Positions 1 to 10,715 of a DNA stretch of 64,000 nt are shown piece after piece. Made by a program: the position numbers and the translations under genes. Under the pieces are notes generated by a model, which ran no database searches, was not told the DNA's origin, and saw only the letters and a program-made list of their open reading frames with translations. The DNA is from Arthonia radiata (Eukaryota > Ascomycota > Arthoniomycetes > Arthoniales > Arthoniaceae). The stretch is taken from positions 1,240,001 through 1,304,000 of the forward strand of contig PSQN01000015.1 in assembly GCA_002989075.1 (NCBI GenBank). The letters are read 5' to 3'. Within the stretch, counting starts at the first letter, position 1. Every line of letters begins with the position of its first letter.

Positions 1-1422
1 TCAGTCTGTTCGCAGCTGGGCGAAACCGAATGCTGCATCTGGCTTTGAGTCGTATTTTACTGAAGGTCCATTACCGCCTGATGTGGCTGCAGAGGAGAGC
101 GAGATCTACAACGAAGACAGCACGTTCGAAGAGTGCGTACCGCGAAAGCTTTATCCTACTACTTACTGACTCGCATCAGACGAATGGAGCACGCTATCCG
201 TGCCTATATCACTCGTCGCAAATTCAACTCCACCGTTTCCAACATCTTCTCCAAGTGGATGCGCTTCGGCGGCGTCGATGTTCAACCCCATGCTCACGTT
301 GCCAACACTGTTGATCCTCAGGAGCTAGAGGGTCTCACAGCAAAAGAGAAGAAGCTCGCGCTCGCTCCCAAGCCCTATCTCTCTGGGGAGGAAATGGACA
401 CGGATGGCAAGCCTCTGTGGGAGGTTGACTTCGAAGGCGTCTCTGAGGCCTTCCTCTCCTCCATCGTCCCCGAGATGTTCATCTTCAACCGCCGTGACCA
501 GTACTTCGAACTTACAAACGTGATGCAAAACTTCCTGCGCTACCTGCAGTACCACCGCGTCTGCCCGGAATACAACACCGCCATCAATGCTACCATCCGC
601 ATCTGTGACATCGCCAATCGCGAGCTCCCGGCGTGCGAGACCCTCCAACAGAACCTTCCTGGCGCATTCAACACCGCGGCCTCTACGCTCTTCGGTGGCG
701 TCTTCCACGACGCCTTCGTCGGAGATCAAGAGTGGGCTCGCGGCGAGCGCAGCGAAGGCATCGACATCTCGCACGGCCTCAGCGGCAAAAGCTCAAAGCA
801 GCTATACATGACGGGCTTCGTTGCGTTCGAAAAATCAAAGCAAGGTCAACAGCGCCCACTCGACAAGAAGGAGATCATGGGCCAGCGTATTGCCTCTCGT
901 GAGAGCGTTGTCGGCCTCGAGGTCGTCGAGATCCTTCCCCCAACTGAAGACGTGATCGAGATGTACACACTGATGGGCGCCGGCTTCGAGCCTCTTGGGC
1001 GGCTCGTGTGTCGCACCTGGCGTGCTCCTGATTTCTTCGACTGGGATCTACCCGCGCACGTCTCACAAGCGTCTATGGGCAAGCAGCAGGACAAGACCTA
1101 CACCTTCCTTCTTGAAGAGACCCTTCTCCAAAATTGTCATGTCGGCATCAAGCTCGAAAACGCGCGTATCATCACGCTTGAGCCGAGCGGGATCCAGATC
1201 CTTGATGGCATTCCCAGCCATACTAGGGCGAGCTTCTACCAGGTTTTGGAGAACGAGCTGGTGCTGAAGTGGAAGGAACCGAGGTTCATCACGAGGGAGG
1301 AGCAGAAGGAGCGTGAGGCCCGGCTCGAAGAGTGGAAAATGGCACCAACAGCGGAGAGGGTGGGTGAGAGGAGTGGCGGTAGCGGTGAGGGCAGTGAGGT
1401 GGGCATGGATGATGAGTTTTGA
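1..1422 (+). CDS. arb1: Argonaute siRNA chaperone (ARC) complex subunit Arb1, 5'-truncated by the window edge
   Basis: Arb1 binds Argonaute with Arb2 in the ARC complex, which handles duplex siRNA in RNAi-directed heterochromatin formation (knowledge of the S. pombe family). The window opens inside the gene. Coding is read in 2-132, then a 47-nt intron (133-179, donor GTGCGT, branch-like TTACTGAC, acceptor CAG), then 180-1422. The join gives the family-like run EERMEHAIRAYITRRKF. Further family marks are a stretch like FLRYLQYHRVCPEY, a block reading AASTLFGGVFHD, and FVGDQEWARG. The C-terminus is rich in Gly, Glu and Ser and looks disordered. An ATG-like start at 133 would lie inside the intron and is not the real start. 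The upstream part of the gene is outside the window. The call rests on recalled family resemblance, not on a search. Confidence 0.82.
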
Positions 1423-1735
1423 GAAGCTGCTCGCACAGGCACCGAAGGATGAGAGGGGCGGGGGCGACTTTTTGCAGTACCCGAGACTTGGCCTTGCGTT
1501 GGACGCGCCCCATCACCGTGGACAAGTGACGGCAAGGTCACCCACGGAGCAGCTAGCCGTGTTGAACGGGGACCGCTCATGAATTTGTTTGAATCACAAA
1601 AGTACTTGGACTGATAGAATCTGGCGACAACGCCACGACAGTCATGAAATCACGACCACGCTCATTGGGGTATCATACTCGCTAACGCTGCTTTTGTAGT
1701 GTGCTTATCATCTAATCGCAACAGATAGTGTGCCT
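1423..1735. other. Convergent 3' intergenic region
   Basis: About 310 bp between the stop codons of the Arb1 gene (plus) and the REX4 gene (minus). I see no gene here. It should hold both 3' UTRs and polyadenylation signals. Confidence 0.6.
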
Positions 1736-3106
1736 CTAACCACCACCTCGTCGAAACTTCCCCTTCTTCTTTTTCTTCTTCTTGCCTTTCTTCTTTGGAG
1801 CAGATCCCGAAGGTCCATCCTCACCATCACCTTCATCAGCCCCATCACCATGGCCCACATTATTCACCTGAGTCTGCCCAACCTGCTCAACATCCTCGTC
1901 ATCATCATCTTCTTCGACCACGCCCCTTCCACTCACCTCATCCTTGCCCCCCTTGCCCACCGCATCCCTCTTCTTCCTCACCCCAAACCGCCCCACAATC
2001 CACCGCTCAAACTCCACCCGCTCCTTCTTATACACCGCCATCACCGCCCGCGCATCCTCCACGCTATCATGTCCCTTCTCCCCCTCCTGAATATCCAACC
2101 CACACACCTCCTTCGCCAGCAGCCGCAGACTCGGCTTCCTCCCGCCGCGCGGCTGTCCAGTCTCCCTCGCTACCGTGTTTGCATGTGAGCTCTTCTTGCC
2201 TAGCCCGCCTTCGCGCCTAGACAGGCCATTGGGCGCAGCCGCCCCGCCAGATCCTGACATTGAGTGGTAGGTTGCAGGTAGCGCACCTGCGGCCAACAGC
2301 CGAAACTTAGGAAAATACGCCGTATCCCTCACATCCGCCCTCGGGTGGCTCAGCCCCAGCACCGCGAGATCGCCTCTCAAATCATGGCCCACCAGTACGC
2401 GCCCATCCAGTAGCTCCGCGACTTCTTTCTGCACGACCTCAAAGCGCTTTGGGTTCGTGACCTTGTTGTTCGGACGGAGATGCCACTCTGTGATTCCAGA
2501 GTACTCGGTGCGGTAGTCGGCGATCGGAGTGTCGGGCGGAGGGAGCACGTAGGCGTCGTAGAGGGTTTCGTGGTTGTAGGTGACGAGTGAGACGCGCGCG
2601 AGGATGGAGTAGGTGTGTGGGGGTTGGCGGGAGGGTGGGAGGGAGTGCGGGGGTGGTGAGAGGGTGCCGATCATTTCTGTGTCAAGAGCGAGGTGGGTGC
2701 CTGCTTTTGGGGTGGGGTGGGTGGGTGAGGCCGTGGAAGTGGTGGAGGTGGTGGGCTTGGTGTTCGGGGCGTTGTTGGAGGGTGTGCCATTGGACTCGGT
2801 GGTGCTGCTCGTGGGTTTTGGTGTTGTCGTGCTCATCTTGTTACAGGGTGGAAGTTTGGAAGCAGGTTTAGGATAGGTGGAAGTTTTGAGCTTCTTCGGA
2901 TTGTGGATGTTGCCATTTGTGTCGGAGGCGAGGGTCTTGCGCTTTAGCTGCTTGATCACGACCCTCGAACGATCGTCTTTAGGTACTTTGAGCGGCTTGC
3001 CCTCAATTGGACCGCTTTCAGTATGTTTGCTTGCGGGTGCTTTATTCTTCAACTTTTCTTGCAATGCCTTCCAGTTGCTGGAAAGGTTGCTGGTGCTGAC
3101 GGACAT
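1736..3106 (-). CDS. REX4: RNA exonuclease 4 (DEDDh 3'-5' exonuclease)
   Basis: Rex4 is a nucleolar 3'-5' exoribonuclease involved in pre-rRNA processing in yeast. This is a single exon of 456 residues. The DEDDh catalytic core is visible. Exo I is ALDTEMIG with D142 and E144. Exo II is LVGHDLRGDL with D242. Exo III is HDSVEDARA with H346 and D351. The protein is much longer than yeast Rex4 (about 290 residues). The extra length is a Lys/Ser/Thr-rich N-terminal tail of about 135 residues, a Gly/Ser/Arg insert near residues 281-323, and an acidic then polylysine C-terminus (KKKGKKKKKKKGKFRRGGG) that looks like a nuclear or nucleolar targeting tail. The gene is divergent from ESA1. Confidence 0.88.
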   Translation of the reverse strand: MSVSTSNLSSNWKALQEKLKNKAPASKHTESGPIEGKPLKVPKDDRSRVVIKQLKRKTLASDTNGNIHNPKKLKTSTYPKPASKLPPCNKMSTTTPKPTSSTTESNGTPSNNAPNTKPTTSTTSTASPTHPTPKAGTHLALDTEMIGTLSPPPHSLPPSRQPPHTYSILARVSLVTYNHETLYDAYVLPPPDTPIADYRTEYSGITEWHLRPNNKVTNPKRFEVVQKEVAELLDGRVLVGHDLRGDLAVLGLSHPRADVRDTAYFPKFRLLAAGALPATYHSMSGSGGAAAPNGLSRREGGLGKKSSHANTVARETGQPRGGRKPSLRLLAKEVCGLDIQEGEKGHDSVEDARAVMAVYKKERVEFERWIVGRFGVRKKRDAVGKGGKDEVSGRGVVEEDDDDEDVEQVGQTQVNNVGHGDGADEGDGEDGPSGSAPKKKGKKKKKKKGKFRRGGG

Positions 3107-3475
3107 GTCTCTCGCATCTTGATGAACAACTCGCGAAGCTTACAATGGTACGGCTTCAATCTTGCTGAACGATGTACATATAGCAGATCATACTCTCCGA
3201 ACAATCTCGTTCTGAACATGTAAGTTTGCTTCGAAGTCCGGACCTTATCGATAAACCCTGCCGTCTGTGCCTCATTGGCATATGTCAGACTGTCGCGCTT
3301 GAAATAATCATGGCATATATCGGGACGAACATTGCGCCAAGACATTGCTATATTCGTGAACTCAGTTAGCTCCTCGCCCTCATTTCAACACCTTACGCGG
3401 CCAAATCCATCAAGACACGCGCATTTGTATCACTTTGCCCATCACATCGAATACAAGAAGCTCGTGCGCACGTAT
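3107..3475. promoter_or_regulatory. Shared divergent promoter region of REX4 and ESA1
   Basis: A 370-bp gap between the two start codons must carry both core promoters and 5' UTRs. I see no clear TATA box. The frame of ESA1 exon 1 is open upstream to 3332, but the better start is the ATG at 3476. Confidence 0.5.
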
Positions 3476-5189
3476 ATGGCACCGAAGAACACGAATAATG
3501 AGGGTGCGAGTAGTCCTTCCGCATCGGGAGAGACAAGTTATGCGACGCTGGAAGACCTAAGGTGAGCAACGGCGAGAGGGCGTATTAATTCTCAACGCTG
3601 ACTTTATGCAGGGTCGGGGTGAAGCCGATGGTCGAAAAGGTGAGCACGCGTTGCGAGACACTCCTAGCCGGACGGGATGCCAAGACCAGCGAGGAGGCTC
3701 TGATACGAGAACGACAACTTTATTCGAGGCGATCATAATTTGATAAGAAGCTGCTAATGTTTTGTAGGACGGCGAAAAACGCAGAGCTGAAATCTTGGCT
3801 GTCCAGCAACGGCGCGGACAGCCAACTTATTACGTACATTATCAGGACTTCAACAAGCGACTCGATGAATGGATACCTGCAAGTCGCATAGACCTTGAGA
3901 ACTATGAAGTCGAATGGCCTGCACCGGACAAAAGCGACAACAAGAAAAGCCAGCTCAAAAGCGCGCCGGCAAAGAAGCAAGACACTGCTAAATCTCAGCC
4001 AAAAAGCCTCAAAAGGCCGAGGAGCGCTCTAGAACGATCACAATCCAGCACGCCTGATGTGTTGGGACCAGCGTCGACTAACAAGGCCCCGCCTAAAGAC
4101 AAGTCGGGCGCCGGAGGTAAAGAGAACGGCATTGAGGTCGTCGTTACCGAGCAAGGTGAGGGCAGCCAGCAGGCCGACGATGAACAGATCGACTTGCTGG
4201 ACGTGCAGGATGCTGCAGCGGCGGCCAAAGCAGCACCTCCGCAGATCTTCTCACGAGAAGAGGAAATTGAAAAGCTTCGAGCTCATGGCAGCATGACGCA
4301 GAATCAGGCCGAGATCTCGCGAGTCAGAAACTTGATCCGGATACAGATGGGCCATCACGAGGTTGAGCCATGGTATTTTTCGCCCTATCCACAGGAGTTC
4401 TCCGAAGCGGAGATGGTGTACATCTGCGAGTTCTGTCTCGAATACTTTCCCGATCTAAAGCCATTCGAGCGACACAGAGCGAAGTGCACACTGCAGCATC
4501 CACCCGGAAACGAAATCTATCGTGATGAGAAGTACAGCTTCTTTGAGATCGACGGCCGACGGCAACGGACCTGGTGTCGAAATCTCTGTCTGCTTTCGAA
4601 GCTCTTTTTGGACCACAAGACTCTCTATTACGACGTCGACCCCTTTTTGTTCTACTGCATGTGCAGTCGAGACGAATACGGCTGTCATCTAGTAGGATAC
4701 TTCTCGAAAGAGAAAGAGTCGAGCGACAACTACAATGTTGCATGCATCCTCACATTGCCTCAATATCAACGTCAAGGCATTGGTAGAGTGCTGATCGCAT
4801 TCTCATATGAACTTACGAAGTATGAAGGTAAAGACGGCAGCCCAGAGAAGCCACTGAGTGACTTAGGGCTTCTTGGCTATCGCGCGTACTGGCAGGAGAC
4901 AATAATGGACATATTAATGGACGGCAGAGCGGAAGCGACGATTGAAGACCTCATGAAACACACGGCCATGACACAGTTGGATGTTCTCGGCACGCTCCAG
5001 AACATGAACATGCTGCGTTATGTTAACGGACAGCAGAAGTTTGCGCTTGTACTAACCGACGAAGCTATCGCACAATATGAGAAGCGCAAAGCAAAGGAAA
5101 AGGCCAAGGGACGTCACAGAATCGATTCCGAAAAGCTAGCCTGGAAGCCACCCGTGTTCACAGCGTCGTCGCGTACGTGGAATTGGTAG
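3476..5189 (+). CDS. ESA1: Histone acetyltransferase Esa1 (MYST family, NuA4 catalytic subunit)
   Basis: Esa1 acetylates histone H4 and H2A as the catalytic subunit of NuA4. Exons are 3476-3561, a 28-nt microexon 3612-3639, and 3768-5189, giving 511 residues. The joins restore [10 protein letters not shown] followed by [13 protein letters not shown], which begins the N-terminal chromo/Tudor-knot domain; [14 protein letters not shown] follows. A Lys/Ser-rich linker leads to the MYST core. The core has a C2HC zinc finger ([12 protein letters not shown], then H and C), the catalytic Cys in [10 protein letters not shown] near residue 363, the acetyl-CoA loop [16 protein letters not shown], and the conserved [12 protein letters not shown]. 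The start at 3476 gives [10 protein letters not shown] and fits the family length of about 500. The acetyl-CoA loop reads GIG where GYG is usual, a mild change. Confidence 0.93.
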
Positions 5190-6188
5190 TGCAAAGGCGA
5201 AAGGAAGAAACGCGTTCCTGCGCAAGTCATGCCGAAGTATCTGCGCATGTCAGACGTCTCATGCGCACGGCCTACATTGCATGCTGCCGCGCTTGTGATG
5301 AAGCTGCACCAAGTGAAGCCAGTACCGTTCAGCTGCCATTCAGATGGCCCGAGGAGGACCTAGAAGCGCAACAACAGAGCACTACTCTGCCGATGCGATG
5401 GAGCAGAGTGGCGCCATCTGGGTCAGTGGAGTAGAAACTTACTGTATCCTCCGGTACACGGTTCACCAGGCCCACGCTGTACGCACGTGTGATGATCCAT
5501 TTTGTGGATAACGGCCCGCACAGGATCCGCCGACTCAGACCGCCAATCATGTTACGCCTTTTGACCGCGACCTTGGTCCATTCTGGGACGTGCGGCAATG
5601 GTTCATGACTCAGCCTTCCGCATCAGGACATTGTCCAATGCCATCCGTCAAGTCACTTGTTTGCTTTGACTTTTGAGCTCACCAAGCTTATCCCAGGCTC
5701 GCTGCCGTCTCTTTCCAAGGATGAACTCGATCGATCCCTGTGACATGCCTCAAGCACGACCTCCCGAAAGGCCCGAACGGCCCTCACCCGCATCGCGTCA
5801 AGGCACCACACTACTCACGTCAACATCCCACTACCGCTGTAGCCTTTGCCCCACCTACCAGAGTCTGTAACGATCTGATACGTCTTCTGCAAGGCTACGA
5901 GTGTAGGCCGGCAAAAGAGGCATTCTCACCCGCTACCTGACTCCATACCACCGTCTCTATCGCGTGTAAAAATGCCTTGGGATGGGGCCGGCATATTCTT
6001 TACATCCCGTGGGTACCGAGTCGTGGGTCTACCCCACGCCACATGCACAAGGTGGACATGTCTTAAAAGAAGCGCTCTTCGCCCCGTGCAGGCCGCGGGT
6101 TTTGCTCAACTGTATGCAAGGTGCTGGCCGGTCCGCAAGCATATACTACTTTCGCTTGCATCATCACCAGTAAAACATATTTGCGAGC
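5190..6188. other. Intergenic region, no gene recognised
   Basis: About 1 kb downstream of ESA1 and upstream of the rhodopsin-domain gene. Short open frames on both strands lack family resemblance and splice support. A small hairpin-forming inverted repeat (CGTGGG, TCTAC, CCCACG) lies near 6021-6040. Confidence 0.5.
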
Positions 6189-7541
6189 ATGGCGCACGGG
6201 CAAGGCCTCCCACCAAACTGGAATGAGGATAGACGTGCTTCTCTCTATGGCGCACTCATAGTCTTCATTGTCTTGGGTGTAGTCACTGTGAGCTCCCGCA
6301 TTGGCCTGCAGGCGTGGGCACAGCGTAGGCTTTTCTGGGACGACCTATTCATCGTCCTTGCCTTGATTTTCAACCTTGGCCTGATTGCCTGCGACCTATT
6401 TGGTACGTGCTATTGCATGTGGACAATCATATTAGTGGCTAATGCATGCACGCAGGTATGACCAGGGGTCTTGGTCTTCACATCGAAAGGGTCATGGCAA
6501 CGGATCCGCATCCACCTGACACTTTCATCACACTGTGGAAGGTTGGCTTCATCAACAGCCTCTGCATCTACATAACGCTCTTTTGCATCAAGATGTCTCT
6601 CCTTTGGCTGTACCGACGTCTATTCTGGATAGCTCCATGGTTTCGCATTGGCTGGTACGCCAATCTCATCTTCGCTATCGCGCTGGCCCTTTCTGCCGTG
6701 TTCACGGCAATCTTTCAGTGCACACCCGTCGCGTTTGCATGGGAGCGTATGTATCTATTGACGCATATTCCACCACCGGACGGGCGCCACATTTCCGGTC
6801 ATTGCATTGACGTATGTTTTGCCCTATCTCATCACCACAGTGGGCTTCTTGCTGACCTTAGTGCAGAACAAATACACCACATGGATCGCCTCAATTAGTG
6901 TCGCTTCAGACGTCGCGATCTGGCTGCTACCGTTCACTGCCGTATTGAAACTGCAGATGACAATTAGAAGGAAGATCGAGCTATGCAGCTTACTGTCTCT
7001 TGGCTTCTTGTGAGTCTCGGCTCCTACATCGATCTACTGTTTCTAGACTGACCTAGCTTGCAGCGCATGCGCATGTGGCATCGCGAAAGCCGTCATCAAC
7101 GACCAGGCCGTCTCCGCGCGCGACGTCTCATGGGCAAACGCACCCTTGGCGATCTGGGCCAGCGCAGAGCAAACCCTAGGCATCCTTTGTGCATGCATAC
7201 CCGTCATGGCAGGCGCTGTCAAACAGGTGCACGCGACGAGAAAATCCAATTCAAGCCGTCCGTACCAGCCACGAAGCGACTTCTCTGACAAGCAGCGCGC
7301 GAAACCAAAAAGCGACTTCACGGACACGACGACCTCAATCACGACGACTGACAAGACCCCACCAAGGACCCCTGCTCGTCAACCGCATCAGGGAACCTTC
7401 TTGAAGTCCACGGGAAGGGACTCGATTGACGAGGTCGAGATCAATCCTATGCCGTTTCCTCCTCCGCCTTTCCATGGCGAAAGAGGGGCATCGGATGATC
7501 TTGAGATGCAGCCGCCTAGGAGGCAAGCGGACTGGGTCTAG
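6189..7541 (+). CDS. Seven-transmembrane fungal rhodopsin-domain (PTH11/SAT20-like) integral membrane protein
   Basis: Four exons (6189-6402, 6456-6811, 6867-7009, 7064-7541) give 396 residues. All phases agree and the introns are 53-55 nt with GTACGT, GTATGT and GTGAGT donors. Family marks are SSRIGLQAWAQRRLFWDDLFI after helix 1, TRGLGLHI after the first intron, FCIKMSLLWLYRRLF in the middle helices, and DVAIWLLPFTAVLKLQM near helix 6. A hydrophilic C-terminal tail of about 90 residues is rich in Arg, Lys, Pro and Thr. This is a large, expanded plasma-membrane family in Pezizomycotina. Some members act as receptors for surface sensing, but most have no known ligand. The role here is not determined, and no bound-retinal function is implied. 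Confidence 0.83.
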
Positions 7542-9036
7542 CAACGTAGGACCATTGCATTCGCATGCATGACCACCATATGATGTGTATGAGTATGATA
7601 CCGATGAAGAGATGCCTGATGGAGGACGTGAACTACGCGCGAATAGTAATATTAAAATCAACATTTCCTTCGAATAAGTAGCAGGATCTGGCAAAACTAA
7701 TAAGACTTTCCAATCTGTCGCAGTCTTCACGCCAGTAGCCGTTCATAAGACTGTCGTCTGAGATTCTTCCATGCATCGGAGGAGCCGCGCAGAGGCCCGA
7801 ATGTGAGGCAACTCACTAAAACTGGACGGCAATTCTAAGGATTTGGGGTGTCGAATGAGAGTTTGCGGCAGTCTCAACCGATCAAAGGCCCAACGGCGCT
7901 TGCCACGTTTACTCGACCAGCCAATCGCCACCCGAATAAGTGCCTCGGCACGTGCACTGGTTCCCCTTCTTCCATCTCGTCTCATTCAACTGCATACACG
8001 CTATTCCTCTATCGTGGAGGTGTACTGGCGGCTAGTACTGACAAAAGCTCTTTGCGCGAGGTAGCGGTCGGTATCTTCGTAACATGACGACATGGCCAGC
8101 ACTCGCATCAACGGGAAAGTTCCCTTCGCAGTTGTGGCTCACGCGACCACACATTTGCTCAGTCAACGGAATTGAACGCGCTTTGGATCTCGTAATCGCA
8201 CGGCATCGCACCGCTGTCATCAGTCATTGATCGCGCACTACCCCTGGTAGAATCCATCAAGTGTCCTACGTTGCCGACTATATCAATCGATGCCTAGGAG
8301 AAATGCACAGCGGCCCGCCCAGAACATGTGACTGGCAACTCTACTTTTCCAAACATGAAGGCACCTCATGTCAAGTCGCCTTACAAGCCAAAAGAGTCTT
8401 TTCGTTGCCGCGCCTACTATGCACTGTCATTGATAAGCAAGTGTTTAAAGATTGATAGTTTTCTGTTGCTGAAGAGCTGGCGGAGCATTCCTTCATTGTT
8501 TTCAAAGTGCGGTAGGAACTGCTTAGGCATGAGTCTAGCGTGGGTAGATCTATGACTGTGTGTGGCGCGTGTAGTAGCAGGTTCTGGTATGGAGTTTTAC
8601 GTTACCATGGGGCGTGCGACGTGAATATCACATGTGGGTTGTTCATGGGCAGGCCTAGCAAGGATGGGTGAGTGTCAAGCCCTCTCAAACCACTCTGACA
8701 GCTCTTAGTGCTGCCGGATAGTCGACAAGAAACGTTGTGTGGCTAGTATCACGACGTCTTGAGCGCTGAGCAGGGCCGTTTGACCTGAACGGAGCGGGGC
8801 AACATCACACTGCACCGCTCCCACGCGGCTCGCACATCGACCTTAGAATGCAACATACCACATCCACGTCTTGACACGTAGCCCGGACAATGTATTCCTC
8901 TTCTCGCACCTTCACTAACACATCAATCTCTACCAACTAATGACAAAACACCCATCCCACAGCCTCACCGTCCCTTCCATAGCCCACCCTCGGACCCACA
9001 AGCAACGCCGAACTCACACCCATACCCGGCCGACCG
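7542..9036. other. Intergenic region, no gene recognised
   Basis: About 1.5 kb. Open frames here are short and have no recognisable domains. The last 150 bp before 9037 are pyrimidine- and ACC-rich on the plus strand, as in many fungal promoters. Confidence 0.5.
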
Positions 9037-9539
9037 ATGGCACCTCACCCCGCCAATCGCGCATACGACCTTCACGAGGGACCAGACCGCGCTCAGTACA
9101 CTTGCCACGCAGAGGACTTCGACGGGCCCCAGCACGTCTCCTTCAGCGGCTGGCTCGAATCAGGATCAGAGGGTGAGCTTTTTTTTAAGAGCTGCGTCCG
9201 GCACCTCTGCAACCACTGGTCTGAGATCGCAACGTGGCTCGCCGAGCGGCACAGAACGGGCCTGGGCTGGGCCCGGCCGACGAGCGAGCATCCGTTGAAA
9301 GTGGAGATTCAGTGAGTTACTTTTCTCCCTTACTCGATGGCTTCTGGCGCGGGCATCCAAGGGAGATAAAGAGCTGACAAGTAACTGGCAGGTGGGTGGC
9401 GTACTACGGCGCCTCGAAAGCGGGCGACAAGAAGGGGTGGTGCTACGACCTGCATTTCACGCAGAGGTCGTATATCACCGGCCTGGACCACGTGCCGCGG
9501 TTCAAGAAGTTTGAGTTTCTGGAGGTGTGCGCATGGTAG
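9037..9539 (+). CDS. Small orphan protein, two-exon model (alternative third exon to 10049)
   Basis: Not recognised. Exon 1 is 9037-9311. A GTGAGT donor at 9312 and a CAG acceptor at 9391 join it to exon 2 (9392-9539), giving 140 residues. The ORF is rich in aromatic residues (VSFSGWLESG, LCNHWSEIATWLAERH, WVAYYGASKAGDKKGWCYDL). It has no signal peptide or obvious membrane segment. A second model uses a GTGTGC donor at 9525 and an acceptor at 9911. It continues in phase through HLRLTYFDQALVACGRLA to a TGA at 10047, for 181 residues. I cannot decide between them from sequence. The alternative intron would contain the degenerate repeat at 9612-9752. High GC and third-position bias support coding. 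Confidence 0.5.
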
Positions 9540-9611
9540 TAGTGAAAACTTCTGGCGCGATAATACCGGCCCGGCTTTCACATTCGTCTTAATGACCACC
9601 CTTATCGTATA

Positions 9612-9752
9612 TTCAGGCCTGGTGTCCCAACTGTCACCCACGATGCATGTTCGCGGTCCGGCGTCCTGACCTCCCCCCCAATGCATGTTCAAAGCCCGGT
9701 GTCTAGTTGTCACCATGATCGCACATCCAAAGCTTGGCGCACCTGTGTAGGA
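9612..9752. repeat. Degenerate tandem repeat, unit about 37 bp
   Basis: Three to four imperfect copies are visible. Each contains a version of ATGCATGTTCAAAGC followed by CGGTGTC and a TTGTCACC-like end. The clearest copies start near 9641 and 9680. Flanking copies have more changes. Confidence 0.55.
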
Positions 9753-10049
9753 CACTACCACATCACCTCTCCACCATCCCCGACCGCCATCGATCTCCAA
9801 GAGCAACCTGCCCCACTTCTCAAAAGCCGTAGCAGCTCGAGTGAACGTGCGTCTCCCCCGCGTCCTCTCATCACCTCATGTCAAAATTAAAAACAGCATC
9901 ACAAGTCTCAGCACCTGCGTCTTACCTACTTTGACCAAGCGCTCGTCGCGTGCGGTCGCTTAGCCACGTCCGAAGCCCAAGCAGCCCTCGCAGACATCGC
10001 CACAGAAGGCTTCAGCGCACGCACACGCTGCGCCAAGCCTTGCACGTGA

Positions 10050-10715
10050 CGGGCACGCGCGCTCATCAGAGACTCCGTCACCGCGGCGCTCAGCTCAGGT
10101 GTCTTTGCCGTGTGAAGTCAAAGGGGCGGAAAGTGTTACACCATACCTATCGAGTGTGAGGTGCTGTCTTTGCGACGAACACTGGTCAAGTGAGGTCTGG
10201 AATGGCGGAAAGATGGGCTCGAGGCGTCACGCGTCCGAAGGACTACTTTACGGGCCAGGACACGCGGATGTTCCCAGGAGACTATAAAAAAGGGGAGCGT
10301 GCCGCGAGGACTCAGTGTTTGCATGCTCATTTTTCACGTTTCTGGACAGGGCCGCGGCCGTCGGCTGGTGGTTTGTAGGCCACTTGGGCATGATCAATAC
10401 GGTGCTCGCTGCCGCGGTCATGCTTTCTGGTGTGCCGCTGGGAAATGTTGCAGCGTTCGCCGGCCTGTATCACATTGACGAGGAAGCACAGTCAATTAGA
10501 TGACAGCAACCGTACTTGGAGCTGAACTCGTCTTTGTTGTCATTCTGGAAACAGGGGCGCTTCGCTGTTGAGCTGCAAAGCGCAGCGGCGTCAGGTGGGA
10601 CGCTGTATGTTGTTATGCTGTACACTCTATATCTGTAGTCAATACACATTAATCTATACACATACTTTTGGCTCATGGACACATTCGCTCCTCTCGATCC
10701 TCGTAGCACCCACAG
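10050..10715. other. Gap with a possible unassigned exon
   Basis: A TATA-like CTATAAAAAAGG lies near 10281. Following a CAG near 10349, an open stretch reads AAAVGWWFVGHLG and runs to a stop at 10503, with hydrophobic character. It could be a last exon of the upstream orphan gene or chance. I do not call it as a gene. Confidence 0.3.

Noticed and set aside
133-186. A start codon for Arb1 at 133 or 184
   Set aside because: Position 133 is inside a 47-nt intron, and coding continues upstream in another frame to the window edge.
325-774. Antisense 149-residue open frame inside Arb1
   Set aside because: Shadow of a strongly biased coding frame; no domain or splice support.
10050-10503. A separate small membrane-protein gene
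   Set aside because: No ATG start in a good position, hydrophobic stretch only; possibly a last exon, not called.
5190-10715. A secondary-metabolite gene cluster
   Set aside because: No polyketide synthase, NRPS, terpene cyclase or cluster regulator is present.
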